Shown here one piece after another: positions 1 through 11,267 of a DNA stretch of 64,000 bases (the first letter of the stretch is position 1; the number at the start of each line of letters is the position of its first letter). Under the pieces are notes generated by a model. That model made no database searches. It was not told the DNA's origin and saw only the letters and a list, made by a program, of their open reading frames with translations. The position numbers were made by a program, and so were the translations under genes. Source of the DNA: Sycon ciliatum (lineage: Eukaryota; Porifera; Calcarea; Leucosolenida; Sycettidae); NCBI RefSeq assembly GCF_964019385.1, contig NC_088643.1:45606678-45670677 (forward strand). Reading direction: 5' to 3'.

Positions 1-34
1 GCTGTACTACATCATGTGCGCAGTGCCATACAGT

Positions 35-59
35 CAAGAGTATGGGATTGTGTACTCTT
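35..59. repeat. small CAAGAGTA hairpin
   Basis: CAAGAGTA at 35-42 pairs with TACTCTT at 53-59. The arms match the ends of the micro-hairpins at 34880 and 49895. No clear target-site duplication flanks this copy, so membership in that family is tentative. Confidence 0.3.
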
Positions 60-78
60 ACTATTCACGTGTTCTTGC

Positions 79-450
79 TAGGAAATTAGAGGCCACATGC
101 CACGTACTGCTCTTTTCTCTCCGAAACTCAACACTTGCAAGCCAGATATGAAAGAAAAGAAAAAATCATCAGTCACACCACCGGGACTCGAGCCAGGGAC
201 CTTGCTATTCGCGAGCAATGCTCTAACCAACTGAGCTACAGTATGACTCTTATCCACGGTGATGGTAAATCTATCCTTCTTCGATCAATCCACATCTGGC
301 TTGCATCATACTGGCAACTCACACCAATGAAGAGGGCCCTCGGCCATTCGCTTGATACTGATGATTTTTTCTTTCTTTCATATCTGGCTTGCAAGTGTTG
401 AGTTTCGGAGAGAAAAGAGCAGTACGTGGCATGTGGCCTCTAATTTCCTA
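79..450. mobile_element. MITE with ~92-bp terminal inverted repeats and tRNA-like core
   Basis: Bases 79-172 reappear almost perfectly as the reverse complement of 358-450, both running from a TAGGAAATTAG end to an ATCATCAG inner edge. This gives inverted arms of about 92 bp around a 185-bp core. There is no transposase, so it is a non-autonomous DNA element or foldback. A 13-bp direct repeat GTGTTCTTGCTAG lies at 69-81 and again at 487-499, which may be a longer target duplication or part of a larger unit. Confidence 0.75.
176..247 (-). pseudogene. tRNA-derived sequence inside the MITE
   Basis: On the minus strand an A-box-like TAGCTCAGTTGG (238-227) is followed by a five-base-pair anticodon stem (TTGCT/AGCAA) and a B-box-like GGCTCGAGTCC (194-184). 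The anticodon loop reads CGCGAAT, so the base at position 33 is G instead of the usual U. The T stem has one mismatch and the acceptor stem does not pair well. It is probably a decayed tRNA or a tRNA-derived SINE head captured by the element. Confidence 0.6.
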
Positions 451-619
451 AAACTTTGAAATTCTCCGTGAAGTCCAAATTTGAAAGTGTTCTTGCTAGT
501 TAAAAAAAATTGTTTGCTGCACTTCTAGCTATACAGGAATCGTGTCAGCATATTCCTAGTACATGTACACTGCACTGCTGCCGGTTACTACATTTGTAGT
601 GTTAGTGTTACGCTTACCA

Positions 620-984
<365 letters not shown>

Positions 985-989
985 CACTT

Positions 990-1700
990 GTGGTGCTGGT
1001 GCTGGCAGCTTCCACTTAGTTACAATACTAGTACTAGGGAGCCACCCCGGGCAGCCCCCAGTGCTGTTTGGCTTTGTCTCACTGCTCTACTAGGCAAGCA
1101 TGTCAGTACTGGTTGTGGTGCTGCTTACTGGACGGAATGAGCCTGGTCCTGATGTTATGTTGATCTAGTATCTGTAGGACTAGGGAGTAGGAGGCGGGCT
1201 GGTGTGATGAGGGTGGATCAGGTTTTGATGGCCGTGTGGAGTTTTCAAGGACCTTGCGTGATTGTGGGCGGTAGTGCTGCCGCCACTGGCAGTATTGTCT
1301 GCAATGCTAGATCGGCTGAGATGTGGGACACTTGTATTGGCACCCAATTGGACCATTACTGGCATTGGCTGCTTTGCATAATGAACGATTACGATTTCTT
1401 CAGCAAGGGGTGCTATTCAGAGTGTTTCCTGCTGGTGGGTTGGAACATAGCATCTTCTGCCACTTGCTGCCAGCAATAAGACTGCGTTCGACTGATTGGC
1501 GGTGTTTGATTGTTTTCCACAAGTCCCTGCCAGTATGCCACTGCCTGATCACTTCAAGCCGTGCAGCAGTGCTCACGAGTTGCATCCATCCAATGTGGCA
1601 GTGATAACTTGATAGTAGCCGACTGCAGTGGCTAGGCTAGGCAGTGGGCCTACTCACCCAGTCCCACTGACCCACTGGTATTATCAGTTTGGTGAACATA
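990..1700. other. no gene seen
   Basis: Only short chance frames are present. No convincing exon, RNA gene or transposon terminus was recognised. Confidence 0.5.
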
Positions 1701-1709
1701 ATTCACGGT

Positions 1710-1880
1710 TCACGTGAGACTCTGGCTGGAGGCGAGTTTTCCGCATCCGTAGGAACGCCACTCCCTCTGTGGATCTTTGGTGAAGAGCCTGGGTAATCCA
1801 TGAAGCAGACGGTTGTTAGTGAGGTCAAGAGACAGGCAGCCATAGTGTAGGCTATCTTGAGCAATTTTGCCCCAGTTTGT
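1710..1880 (-). CDS. possible terminal exon with a leucine-rich-repeat-like segment
   Basis: After a good acceptor (CACTGCAG, ending at 1881) the minus strand is open to a TGA near 1710 and encodes about 56 residues. They include CLSLDLTNNRLLHGLP, which fits a leucine-rich-repeat unit (LxLxxNxLxxLP), and then WRSYGCGKLASSQ. A stretch near 51700-51770 on the same strand carries a related WRSCGCGEL segment within an intron, so this block may be a dispersed repeat or an exon remnant. No neighbouring exon was found. Treat as a candidate only. Confidence 0.28.
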   Translation of the reverse strand, partial: TNWGKIAQDSLHYGCLSLDLTNNRLLHGLPRLFTKDPQREWRSYGCGKLASSQSLT

Positions 1881-1899
1881 CTGCAGTGATTGACTGTAG

Positions 1900-3240
1900 C
1901 TGGGCAATTATCAATTATAGCTGTTGGCACCGTCACTGTAATTAGGACCATGAGTGCAGCAGAAAAAGAAAAGAGCTTGCACTCACTGTGTAGCATGTGT
2001 TCCGTGGCAGCTAAAGTAGCTGGTTTCATAATTAGACCTTGCCAGCAAGAACACCAATCTAAAGTGCTAGCCAATGAGAATAATAAATATTATAGTTGCG
2101 ACATCAGTAGCATGCACTTGGGGCCTGGTCACCTGCCACTGCCTAGGCCTCCATTGCTGTGTGCAGCTGGTATCACCAAGTAACATTAGTATAATTATTC
2201 TGCTGTGCGTGTGTGTGTGTGTGCGGGCGCGCCCGTGCGTGCGTGCTTGCGTGGCAGTTGGTGTGTATCAGCCTGTCATGTGCTCAGCCAATCATGCACC
2301 AATCATGCACTATCTAAAGATAGGGTTCTGCTCAAGAGGCTCAGGGCAGTTCTCAAGTGGATGCTGCCACCCCATGTGGGGGGGGGGGGGGGGGGGGGAT
2401 CCATGACTGTTCCACGTACATGTATGTATGTAGTGTCTTTGCTGGAACTAGTCAATCGCTTCCTCCCATCTAGTAATAATTATTATAATAGTATGCCTTC
2501 TTGCTTCTTATACCAGTACCACGGTAACTGTTGATGCTCAGTCTCTGTATACAAAGCCACTGTTACGTGGGTCACATAATTATACTAGGCAAACCTCTAC
2601 TCTACCTTCCGGGCAGCTTGCTCCCCCCCCCCCCCCCCCCCTCAGTGGCATTGCTAGAATATAGTACTTCAGAAGCACTTGTACTTGTAGCACAATGCAT
2701 AACTAATTACTCGGACAGCAAGTTATTGACAGTCACTGCACATAAACACAGGCAAAGCTGGAGTATGCAGGGCCGTAGCACTGGGATTTCAGGTGGTCCT
2801 GCCAAATGGGGTACTTAACCAGAAATGACACATAGTATTAACAAAACCATTTTTCCACGAATTGGAGCGGTCAATCTTTTTCGAAATAAGGTCTAGCCAT
2901 GGCCATGGCCGGTCATGACCGGACCGGGTGCTACCACCTTGAGTACACATCTAGTAGTAAAAAATCTACTCAGTGAGTGTACATGTAGCGATAAACTATT
3001 ACTCGGTGGAGAGGAAGGGTGCTGGGTAGAGAGAGAGAGGTGCTTGGTTATGCGAGGTGCAGATACACGTAACATGTATTGCTTAGTGTACGTGTAGATA
3101 TGTGATGTGCAGACTGAGCTAGAACAGCTACTGTCTTCAGATCGTGATCTCGGATACACGCTACAGTACATTATTAAAAAAGAAAACAGTACAATCATAG
3201 CCATTGTGGCCAAGTCATGTTACGGTCAAAGGCAGAATTC
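1900..3240. other. non-coding; homopolymer and GT tracts
   Basis: Holds a GT run (about 2207-2222), a poly-G run (about 2380-2398) and a poly-C run (about 2622-2641). A CAGGGCCGTAGCA motif near 2767 resembles a hAT-type terminus, but no partner end was found. No convincing gene. Confidence 0.5.
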
Positions 3241-3248
3241 ACAAGGGA

Positions 3249-3384
3249 ATATCAGCCATGCCTGGCTGGCTCTCCTGTCAATATCAGCCGTGCCTGGCTG
3301 GCTCTCCTGTCAATATCAGCCGTGCCTGGCTGGCTCTCCTGTCAATAACGTTATCAGCCGTGCCTGGCTGGCTCTCCTGTCAAT
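3249..3384. repeat. 32-bp minisatellite, four copies
   Basis: Four copies of a unit containing CAGCCGTGCCTGGCTGGC followed by TCTCCTGTCA. The last copy has a 6-bp insertion before it. Confidence 0.9.
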
Positions 3385-3885
3385 ATCCTTCAAGCTCAGT
3401 ACTGTATGGTGATTTCCGTGATGAAGTGCCGTCGCGTGTTTTCGTGCAATGTCAAACTCTGTGGACCATGCCACTACACTATGCGCAAATCGTTGATGAC
3501 GAGATGGCGTACTGTATTTCCCGTGTACTGCAGATGGCCTTGCGTGTGCTGCACTACATGTGCATCCTGTCCTGACACCTGTAGTCCGCACAGGGGGCTG
3601 CAGGATGTTCCTGTGTCACTAGACTCACTACTATCTGTTAGTAGTGCTGCTGTAGTCATGACTCATGTCGTTGGATGCTCTAGCTCTACATGTTGATTGC
3701 AGGGAACTTGATTTCCGCAGTGTGCCAGGCCTGTCTTGTCTAGCAGGATTGTCTGGCACTGAGCCCGTGTACTGTAACTGTTACTCCCTTCCTGTGTGCC
3801 CCGATGTGCCACTAGCGCTGCCATCTGTACACACAGTGTGCACTGCCTGCCTGCATGCCTGGTCGATCATGAGCAAGCATTTCTT

Positions 3886-3892
<7 letters not shown>

Positions 3893-3970
<78 letters not shown>
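3893..3970. repeat. (GT)n microsatellite
   Basis: Uninterrupted GT dinucleotide array of about 78 bp. Confidence 0.97.
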
Positions 3971-3974
<4 letters not shown>

Positions 3975-4186
3975 AGTCTTCTACATAACTTGTACACAGT
4001 ACAGTGTCTTTCTCCAGGCGTGTCAGTGTGTTTGTGCCTTGTCACGACCTCCTGATCGTGCCACATCCTGTTTTGTGTTGCAGTGGCCAGTATATCACTG
4101 CATGCGTGCTTGCTAGAAAGTAGAATGGTCGTCACACACGACCCATTCTAGACAACATAATGCTAACATTTGACATGTAACATTAA

Positions 4187-5036
4187 TGGGGAAGTTAAGG
4201 CTAAAATCAAAATTTCACCAGTTGTAGTTTTCGGGGTGCTGAGTCGAATGGTCTTGGTCTGAGGAAGCTGAGACGCTCCCTTCCTACTTTAATCCCAATC
4301 GAACTCGCGCACTTCCACCGGAACTGGGTGACTGCGCCCTACTAGATGGGGATTTGTATGCAAAATGTCACTAAAAGCGCCATTTCGTTCTTATAAAAGC
4401 ACGGATGACCGCGATTGGCCCATATGTTGTAGTCTTTTGGACGCTGAGTCGACTGGTTTTGGTCCGAAAAGGCTGCGATGCAGCGTTCCTCCTTTATTCC
4501 CAATCGAACATGGTTGAACAAGCGGTCACGTGCTCCTGGGTGCCCAAATCACCTGGTCACCACGCCAGCAGGCGACAACTTTCACACCAAGGTTTAACTC
4601 GAGTGACAGGAGTGCACCCAAAAAAGGTCAAACAGGCTAGTAAGTTGTACCCTGCAGGCACGGTGACCAGGTGACTGGTGTACGCAGGAGCACGTAACCG
4701 CTTGTTCAACCATGTTCGATTGGGAATAAAGGAGGAACGCTGCATCGCAGCCTTTTCGGACCAAAACCTGTCGACTCAGCGTCCAAAAGACTACAACATA
4801 TGGGCCAATCGCGGTCATCCGTGCTTTTATAAGAACGAAATGGCGCTTTTAGTGAAATTTTGCATACAAATCCCCATCTCGTAGGGCGCAGTCACCCAGT
4901 TTCGGTGGAAGTGCGCGAGTTTGATTGGGATTCAAGTAGGAAGGGAGCGTCTCAGCTTCCTCGGACCACGACCATTCGACTCAACACCCCGAAGACTACA
5001 ACTGGTGAATTTTTGATTTTTGCCTTAACTTCCCCA
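4187..5036. mobile_element. TTAA-flanked foldback element, copy 1
   Basis: Arms of about 390 bp are nearly perfect reverse complements around a spacer of about 70 bp. The ends read TGGGGAAGTTAAGGC and GCCTTAACTTCCCCA. The left flank is TTAA (4183-4186) and the right flank is TTCG, as if a TTAA duplication had mutated. The same element occurs at 37668-38538 with intact TTAA on both sides. The TTAA target suggests piggyBac-type transposition, but the termini are not typical piggyBac termini and no transposase is encoded. Confidence 0.8.
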
Positions 5037-5043
5037 TTCGACG

Positions 5044-5510
5044 TAGCAGGCTGGTACATCAAGAGCGCATGGCACATAGATGACACAGCAACGACATGGC
5101 TCGATTGCGACGTACGTTTCGTCCCCGCTGGGCTCATCAGGCAATCTTCTTCTTGGATGTCTTCATACGGAGCTTGACTCGGGAGAATGAAGTTGAAGAC
5201 ACCGCTGCAGCCGTACTTATGGTTGATAAATATGGTGGTAAAGACACACTTGGCAATATGGCGGTAAACACACGCCTGCCCACACACGCTCTCTAAGCTG
5301 CAAAGTTCTGGCACAGAGCTCTCCTTCTCACCACCACCATCATCAGTTCGCGCCTGGCGCCTAGTCGATGCATGGTTGGCGGTATCCGACATAGCAGGCT
5401 CGTACATCAAGTAGCGCATGGCACATAGAAGATGACACAGCAACAACATAGCTCGATTGCGACGTACGCCAGGCGCGAACTGATGGTGGTGGTGGTGAGA
5501 AGGAGAGCAA
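5044..5510. repeat. rearranged repeat: direct pair and inverted pair
   Basis: Bases 5044-5113 recur as a direct copy at 5391-5463 (both contain CGCATGGCACATAGA and GCTCGATTGCGACGTACG). Bases about 5318-5358 recur inverted at about 5465-5507 (CGCGCCTGGCG arm). The middle (5183-5396) is homologous to the element at 7640-7910. This is a mosaic of at least two repeat families next to the TTAA foldback. Confidence 0.7.
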
Positions 5511-5953
5511 ACCCGGCTTTCATCCGCGACTTTACGGTCACCCATATCTAGTGTGTAGGTCTGTGTTCTTGGCAATACAAGACTAGTAACTGTTGATATG
5601 GATGTAGATACCGAAAACAGATAATTACACTAGGCATGCAGCAGAATCGGTTTATCGAGAACAACCAACAAAAAAGCAGACTGCTGCCCGTGGCTCGTGG
5701 TCCGTATGTACAGTATGTGCGTTGGTAGTCCGGATTGGCGACGCAGTGACAATGGCACTGATGGTCAGATCAAGTTTGAAAAGAATGCATAGTATGCGTG
5801 GGGATGGCACATATAAATAAGGGACGAACCAAAGACAGGCTACCCTACCTTCTACCTAAATATGGTGGATGGAGATGTATCGGCCACTCGCACCCTAACT
5901 AAATCTAGACATGCATGTTTGATTCACACTAATCTCCAGTGTGTCCATTTCTA
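5511..5953. other. 3' flank of the CUT-homeobox gene
   Basis: Presumed 3' UTR and downstream region of the minus-strand CUT-homeobox gene. No AATAAA was seen on the minus strand close to the stop codon. A TATAAATA sits on the plus strand at about 5813, but nothing coding follows it convincingly. Confidence 0.4.
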
Positions 5954-7020
5954 TTATAAGGCTTTGGTAGCCGAGGCTAGAATTGCTGCAGCCCCAGCTG
6001 GACCAGGTGGTCGTTTCCCTGGTATTGGCGTAGGTCCGGCGTGCATGGGCGCGCGTTGTACAGATGCTGTTGCTGAGCGCGATGCACTCGACACCCGAGC
6101 CTGTAGAGTGCTTGGCGACCGGGCGGGAGCTGCGGTGGATCCGCGTGTGGGAGTGGAGCCCGATGTGGGCGTGCTCTGCTGGATACCGGGGAAGGACGTC
6201 AGCGCCACTCCACTTGCGGTTGTGTGAGCCGGGCGCGCTGCTAATGTTGCGGCCGCAGCAGCTTGGTTATTGCCAGTGCTACTGCTACGCTTGTGTTGAT
6301 GATGTGCTTTTCCAGTGGCAATGTGTGCTACTCCTGGTTTGCCGTTGTTTTCTGTGTGGCCTCTTGGACTAGTACCGCTGCTAGCACCACCATCGCCATG
6401 GCCACCACCAACAATGGCGGTGGCCATGGCGGCGTTATCCTTGTGTTTCTTTTCATGATATCCTCTATTGGAAGTGACATTACTCTGCTTGCTGCCGTGT
6501 TTCTTTTCTGCTGAGGACGGTGGTGGTGGTACTGCTGCCGCTACATGTGCAGGTTCTTCTTCTTCCTCCTCCTCCTCCTCCTCCTCTTCTTCTTCATCTC
6601 CCTCGTCTTCATTCATGTCTTCTTCAGTCGCGCCATCATCATCATCGTCATCTTCTCCTTCATCTTCATCATCCTCTTCGTCCTCTTCATCGTCATCGTC
6701 ATCCTCCTCATTGCCATCATCCTCTTCCATGCCTTCCTCATCATCGTGATACTCATAAGAGTCCGTCGGTGGTTCAGTTCGCCGTTTCTTCTCCAGCCTG
6801 CGCTTGTTGTTGAACCAGAAGCGCACGGTGTCGGCTGGCACCGATGGATCCAGGTTTTTCGCTATGCTGTCAATCTCCTCTCGCGATGGGTACGTGTTCT
6901 CCTCGAACAGATCTTCCAGCATGGCACGCTGTCCGATTGTGAACGTGACACGTTTCTTCCTAGGCTTGCAGTGCGTGTCTGGGTCGCTGTTGTCGTCTTC
7001 GAGTGGACGCTTTCTTCCTC
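5954..7020 (-). CDS. CUT-homeodomain transcription factor, exon 2 (homeodomain and C-terminus)
   Basis: Second of two exons of a predicted nuclear DNA-binding protein; exon 1 is at 17179-17578. The acceptor is TGTGCAG at 7027-7021. The exon opens with GA, which completes the codon started by the final G of exon 1, so the phase matches. In the joined 488-residue protein the homeodomain covers about residues 153-214. F8, L16, F20 and Y25 fall at 160, 168, 172 and 177, and helix 3 reads VRFWFNNKRR with W48 at 202 and N51 at 205. There are two extra residues between helices 2 and 3 compared with the usual 60-residue fold. Residues about 226-289 are almost all Asp/Glu, and a Ser/Thr/Ala/Pro/His-rich tail runs to residue 488. 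The acidic run could be an activation or chromatin-contact region, which is inference. The tail is probably disordered. Confidence 0.9.
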
Positions 7021-7297
7021 CTGCACATTGCGCAGTGACAAGAGGACATGGGATTTGGTTAGCCAAAGTAGGTGCCTTACTCGGATATCCATAGGGGTAA
7101 CATTGTTGGAGAATTCATACTCTCCCTCCCTCGTGGATAATTTATGGGCACCCCTTGATCCGGTTATGCCCCTATTTTCCAAAACACAAACCACCACAGC
7201 CACCGCCACGCAGTGTTGTTTCATAAACCGATGAAATGCAGTTGACTGCACTCGCTTCCTGATATCGTCTTCCTTACTTATCGAGCCTTGTGGGATA

Positions 7298-7509
7298 CTG
7301 TAAATATACAAATTTTCGGCAGCTATTTAATTTCGGCTATATTCGGCACCGACCCAAAACGCCCAAATTAAAACGCCGATGAAAATTTTCACAGCATCTG
7401 TCGCACTATACCATGCCCTCTACCCCACGCCGAAAATAAATCGCCGCCGAAATGTCAAAAATCGTGAAGTGCTGAAATTTTGCAGGGCCGAAATTTTGTA
7501 TATTTACAG
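7298..7509. mobile_element. Tc1/mariner-type MITE (212 bp)
   Basis: Inverted ends of about 24 bp: CTGTAAATATACAAATTTT on the left, mirrored on the right by AAAATTTGTATATTTACAG with one indel. TA dinucleotides flank both sides (7296-7297 and 7510-7511). The interior is AT-rich with scattered CGCCGAAA motifs. No transposase. Confidence 0.85.
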
Positions 7510-7639
7510 TAGTGGGTAAACAGATTCACTGAACCATTGGTAACCGGGGAAACCGCATTTGAATTAATTGCACTCTGGAATGCCTAACTAACAGGCACTG
7601 TGGAAAAAAGGAAAACCATTTGAAGTGATTTTTAGGCAA

Positions 7640-7910
7640 GGTATTCGTTAGAATGAAATTGAAGACACCACTGCAGCTGTACTTATGGTTGATAAATATG
7701 GTGGTAAAGAGGACCTGCCTGCAATGCCGGATACCGCCAGCCATGCATCGACCAGGCGCCAGGCGCGAACTGATGGTGGTGGTGGTGAGAAGGAGAGCTC
7801 TGTGCCAGAACTTTGCAGCCTAGAGAGCGTGTGTGGGCAGGCGTGTGTTTACCGCCATATTGCCAGGTGTGTCTTTACCACCATATTTATCAACCATAAG
7901 GTATTCGTTG
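7640..7910. mobile_element. small DNA element with inverted interior relative to 5183-5396
   Basis: Ends GGTTGATAAATATGGTGG (7688) and its reverse complement (to about 7901) form a terminal inverted repeat of about 24 bp. The interior (GCGAACTGATGGTGG, GAGAGCTCTGTGCCAG and so on) matches 5183-5396 but is flipped with respect to the shared left terminus. A further fragment lies near 12768-12800. Confidence 0.7.
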
Positions 7911-8126
7911 TTTACACATTTCTAAACGTCACTGCAGGATAAGAGAGGCTCTGACCAGGTAAGTTATTATTACTGCTCAGTCGTCTCTTGTTACCGGCAC
8001 ACATCTGTGCTTGCACTCCTGTACATCTACACTCACACAGTGTTCTACACATTCTCAGTTATAGCCAGAACGAAAGTGAAGGGGGGGGGGGGGGACCCAA
8101 CATTTTGTAGTTTTACCGCCATTTTG

Positions 8127-8364
8127 CAGGGCCGGAGGCAGCTTCTGCAGAGTGGTGCGGCCGAAGGGCCATCTTTAAGAGGGGGTCTGGGGTCCTCCCC
8201 CAGATTTTTTGGAATTTAGACGGCAAATCCTGCACTCTGGGCGACTCCCTGTACAAAGTCATACATTGAAACTTTTTCTGCCCGGTTTTGGACGTTCCAC
8301 GTGGACCGACTTTTTGGGAAGTTGGTACGGCCATGTACCGGCCGTACCAGTGGCGCCGGCCCTG
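8127..8364. mobile_element. hAT-like MITE, CAGGGCCGG termini
   Basis: Left end CAGGGCCGGAGGCA, right end (reverse complement) CAGGGCCGGCGCCA. CAGGG is a classic hAT terminus. The left flank GCCATTTT recurs 13 bp beyond the right end, not directly abutting it, so the target duplication is unclear. The interior holds a palindromic GGGGGTC/CCCCCAG segment. No coding capacity. Confidence 0.6.
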
Positions 8365-8533
8365 TTTTGTGCCGCCATTTTATGCTGCGCTACTACATAT
8401 TGTGTAAGTTATGATGCACATAAAAAGGTGACGTTCGCACTCTGAAGGGTGGCGCATTCATTTAGAAAGGGGGAGGTCAAAAAGTGAAGGAGGGTGCAGC
8501 GAGCCGCTATGTCGCTTTGGCGAGAACCCTGAT

Positions 8534-8963
8534 TAACCCTGTCCGGATTATGCGTTTTTTGAAGGGTCAAAATCGAAATATTTATTTTTTGGAAATTTAC
8601 CCAAAATGCTAAAAAAATCTTTTTAAAAATTCAAAATTTCACCCAAAATGCGAAAATTATGCTGCCGTTACCATGGCAACCAAAATGGCGTAAAACTTGA
8701 ATCCTTTGTCGTTCCAACTCCAAGTGCACGTGGAGGAAGCGCGTGCAAAGGATGTGGTTGTTTTCGATAGTCGAAAGCAGGGAGTCGTCAAATACGACTC
8801 CCTGGGCCTGGTCGAAAGGAATCAATCATTTTGTTTGGTTGTATGGCTTCTTCCTCACACTCGAGGCTGCCGATGAGCATGTAAAATATGCTCAAAATGT
8901 TGAAAAATGCTGAAAAAACCCCAAAATGCGAAAAATATGCAAAACATAATCCGGACAGGCCTA
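8534..8963. mobile_element. hAT-like MITE of the TAGGCCT/ATTATGC family, complete copy
   Basis: The right end reads, in reverse complement, TAGGCCTGTCCGGATTATG. The left end is the same with two changes (TAACCCTGTCCGGATTATG). A perfect 8-bp target duplication ACCCTGAT lies at 8526-8533 and 8964-8971. The interior is rich in AATGCGAAA/ATATGC motifs near both ends. It carries the nested 33-bp hairpin element at 8778-8810. Confidence 0.85.
8778..8810. mobile_element. 33-bp hairpin element with 8-bp target duplication
   Basis: CAGGGAGTCGT (8778-8788), a 5-base loop, ACGACTCCCTG (8794-8804), then GGCCTG. The 8-bp direct repeat GTCGAAAG flanks it exactly (8770-8777 and 8811-8818). The CAGGG end and 8-bp duplication are hAT hallmarks, yet the whole insert is 33 bp. 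It is nested in the MITE at 8534-8963. Confidence 0.85.
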
Positions 8964-9532
8964 ACCCTGATTCTGTGCAGGTGAAGTGGGACTATGCCAG
9001 TGTGTAGAGCACTAGGAAACAGGAGATGTGACTGGAGATTATCACGGGCAACTCAGACTGTAGATGCCAGCACATGCACGGCCACTGCGTGCGTGCCTGC
9101 CGCGCAATGTCTGCCATTCGCCATTTACCGAGTTCACCTATTCATGATGGATGCAGGTGTGCGTGCGTGCGATTGAAGAGAGAGGATGTAGGACTAGCTA
9201 ATCATTACCGTCAGAACAGTGCAGTTGCTCACAACAGGGTGCATTCTGAAGTAATGCTGTCATTGCCTCAAGTTGATCTATATTTAGTAGTCCAAGAAGA
9301 GTGATGGTCCCACACTCCCACTATCTGTACCCGTAGCAACTGCCGATACTAATGACAAATGGTATTTTGATCTTCAATTATTCCATATATGTGCACAGTT
9401 CAAGATGATGAACTAAACCAGGGTGTGTGTCTGCATTTCAGCACATACTTCTCAAAGTCGAAGACAAACTTTCCCCTGCAATGTGTACTACATGTAGTAC
9501 AGATTGGTTCCCACCTCTATAATTATTATAGC

Positions 9533-9742
9533 AATAGATGATATGCCAAATAACGTGCAACTAGACTTGAGAGGGCATCACACACAAGTTGCATACACAT
9601 TATACTACAATGTGTACACGGTAGACCCTGAGCTCTGCAGGAATACTAGTCACAGGTACCCGTACAACTTTGAACTTTGTATGCAACTACTCTGCAATGC
9701 CCTCCCAAGTCTAGTTGCACGTTATTTGGCATATCATCTATT
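9533..9742. mobile_element. palindromic MITE (210 bp)
   Basis: Near-perfect inverted arms of about 44 bp: AATAGATGATATGCCAAATA at the left is mirrored by TATTTGGCATATCATCTATT at the right, continuing inward through CGTGCAACTAGACTTG. No coding capacity; no target duplication identified. Confidence 0.8.
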
Positions 9743-11068
9743 AACATAACAACCTGTTTCACAATCTACATCATGATGTATCACGGGTCTCTTGGCTGCT
9801 GCACGTACATGCTAAGGAGACGGTGTTATGCTGAAGTAATTAGTTTGGCCGTGTCCCCGGCAGGCAGCAAAGCACAATGCTGACGCCATGTAGTCACTAG
9901 CCACGGTCATGTCACTTCGCACCTCACCTCCTCATTGTGCAGCGCGATACGCACACTATGCGTATGGCTCTGTTACAGAGAACTTCTCGTACGAAGGGTA
10001 AACCTCGGTGTTTGTGACTAGTGTGCAAGGAGTTGACTCGTACTAACTGAGAACGTGTTTATTCACGACGCCAATAGCTTGAAACCATGAAGTAAGAACC
10101 AAACCGTTACGGTTAGTGCCACTCACACACACAACACCAGTGTAACTTACATGTACCTACTCAATGATGGTAATGATTGTGATTGCCACTAGCATGTGTT
10201 ACAGCTCAACAGTATGCCGTAGTACACGCATGCACGCACGCACGCACACACTACCATAGCCCCATGTCAATAGTCACTAAGAGCACGCAGCTACAAGATC
10301 AGCATGATTGCAATTGTAAAAATGACTCAACGGATTTCAGAGTCTTCCGAGAATGCACCCACTGAATTAATTCTAATCTTGTTCTTTTGTTCGGAAGGAC
10401 GTCCCACTTGCTAATTGCTTTGACATGGAAATCAACACGTGACAGGAGTGACTATAGGCCCTGTTGCTCAGGACAGGCAGGCTGCCACCTATCAGGTAGC
10501 AGCACGTCCAGGTAGCAGCACGGAAGTGTAGAGGTGCTTATATAAGCCTGTAGCACGCTTCAATGTATCAGTGCATGATTGCTGCCTGGCAATATGGCTC
10601 AACCAGTGTGTATGTAGACTGTCCCGACATTGAAACTGGGCCAGTATGACCGTTAAGTATGGGAAGGGATTCACGGTAGAACTCAGTCACCATAGATAAT
10701 GGCATGAGCCACTCCATGGCTACAGAAGCCAATCACTTCAAGCGCCCATCGTATAGAAGTGCCCGTCAAAAACAACTATACAGCCGGCCCCATCGATTTG
10801 TCACTTGCCAACTTGGCAAGGCTGGGGTTGGCTCGCTTCACTGGAGAAAACTACTTGCTGCTGGAGATAATGATGACGGAGATTGGAGTTTACAAGAGCA
10901 ATTCTCCAGTGGAGCTTTTCAAGTGGGACCTGGTGTCAAAGAGGACAGCGACTCTTTACAACTGTCAAGTGTCAGGTGCTACAGTTACCAATTCTCCCAA
11001 TGCATTATGAAATCACAGAAAGTTACTGCAGCACCGTGTATACCCAATGGATAGTTCAAGTACTGCGT
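9743..11068 (-). other. intronic stretch without recognised elements
   Basis: Part of the CUT-homeobox intron. A plus-strand frame at about 10759-11010 is open for 83 codons but has no recognisable domain or supporting splice pattern. A short CACG run lies near 10229-10248. Confidence 0.4.
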
Positions 11069-11267
11069 AACATGTAATTTTAGGTGTAGTAAAATTTCGG
11101 TGTCAGGGACCTGCCAGGTTTCAGGTGTAATGTAGAATTAGGTGACCAGCGTTCCCTGCACCTACACTGCATACTCCAGTGCCCTTCAGGTGTAATCTAA
11201 ATTTAGGTGCCTGGTTTCTCTACCGAAATTATAACCGAAATTTAAGTTACACCGAAAATAACATGTT
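11069..11267. mobile_element. foldback element, AACATGT ends
   Basis: Left arm AACATGTAATTTTAGGTGTA and right arm (reverse complement) AACATGTTATTTTCGGTGTA, both continuing into AAATTTCGGT. The interior repeats TAATTTAGGTG/TTTCAGGTGTAAT motifs. Confidence 0.65.

Noticed and set aside
2893-3213. Minus-strand frame with a hydrophobic N-terminus resembling a signal peptide
   Set aside because: No downstream domain and microsatellite-like composition; probably chance.
4952-5575. 207-codon minus-strand frame
   Set aside because: Runs across the TTAA foldback and two other repeat families; a mosaic of transposon sequence.
7021-7066. Start of the homeodomain protein at 7066
   Set aside because: The codon there is TTG and lies upstream of a good splice acceptor; joining to the CUT exon in phase explains the reading frame better.
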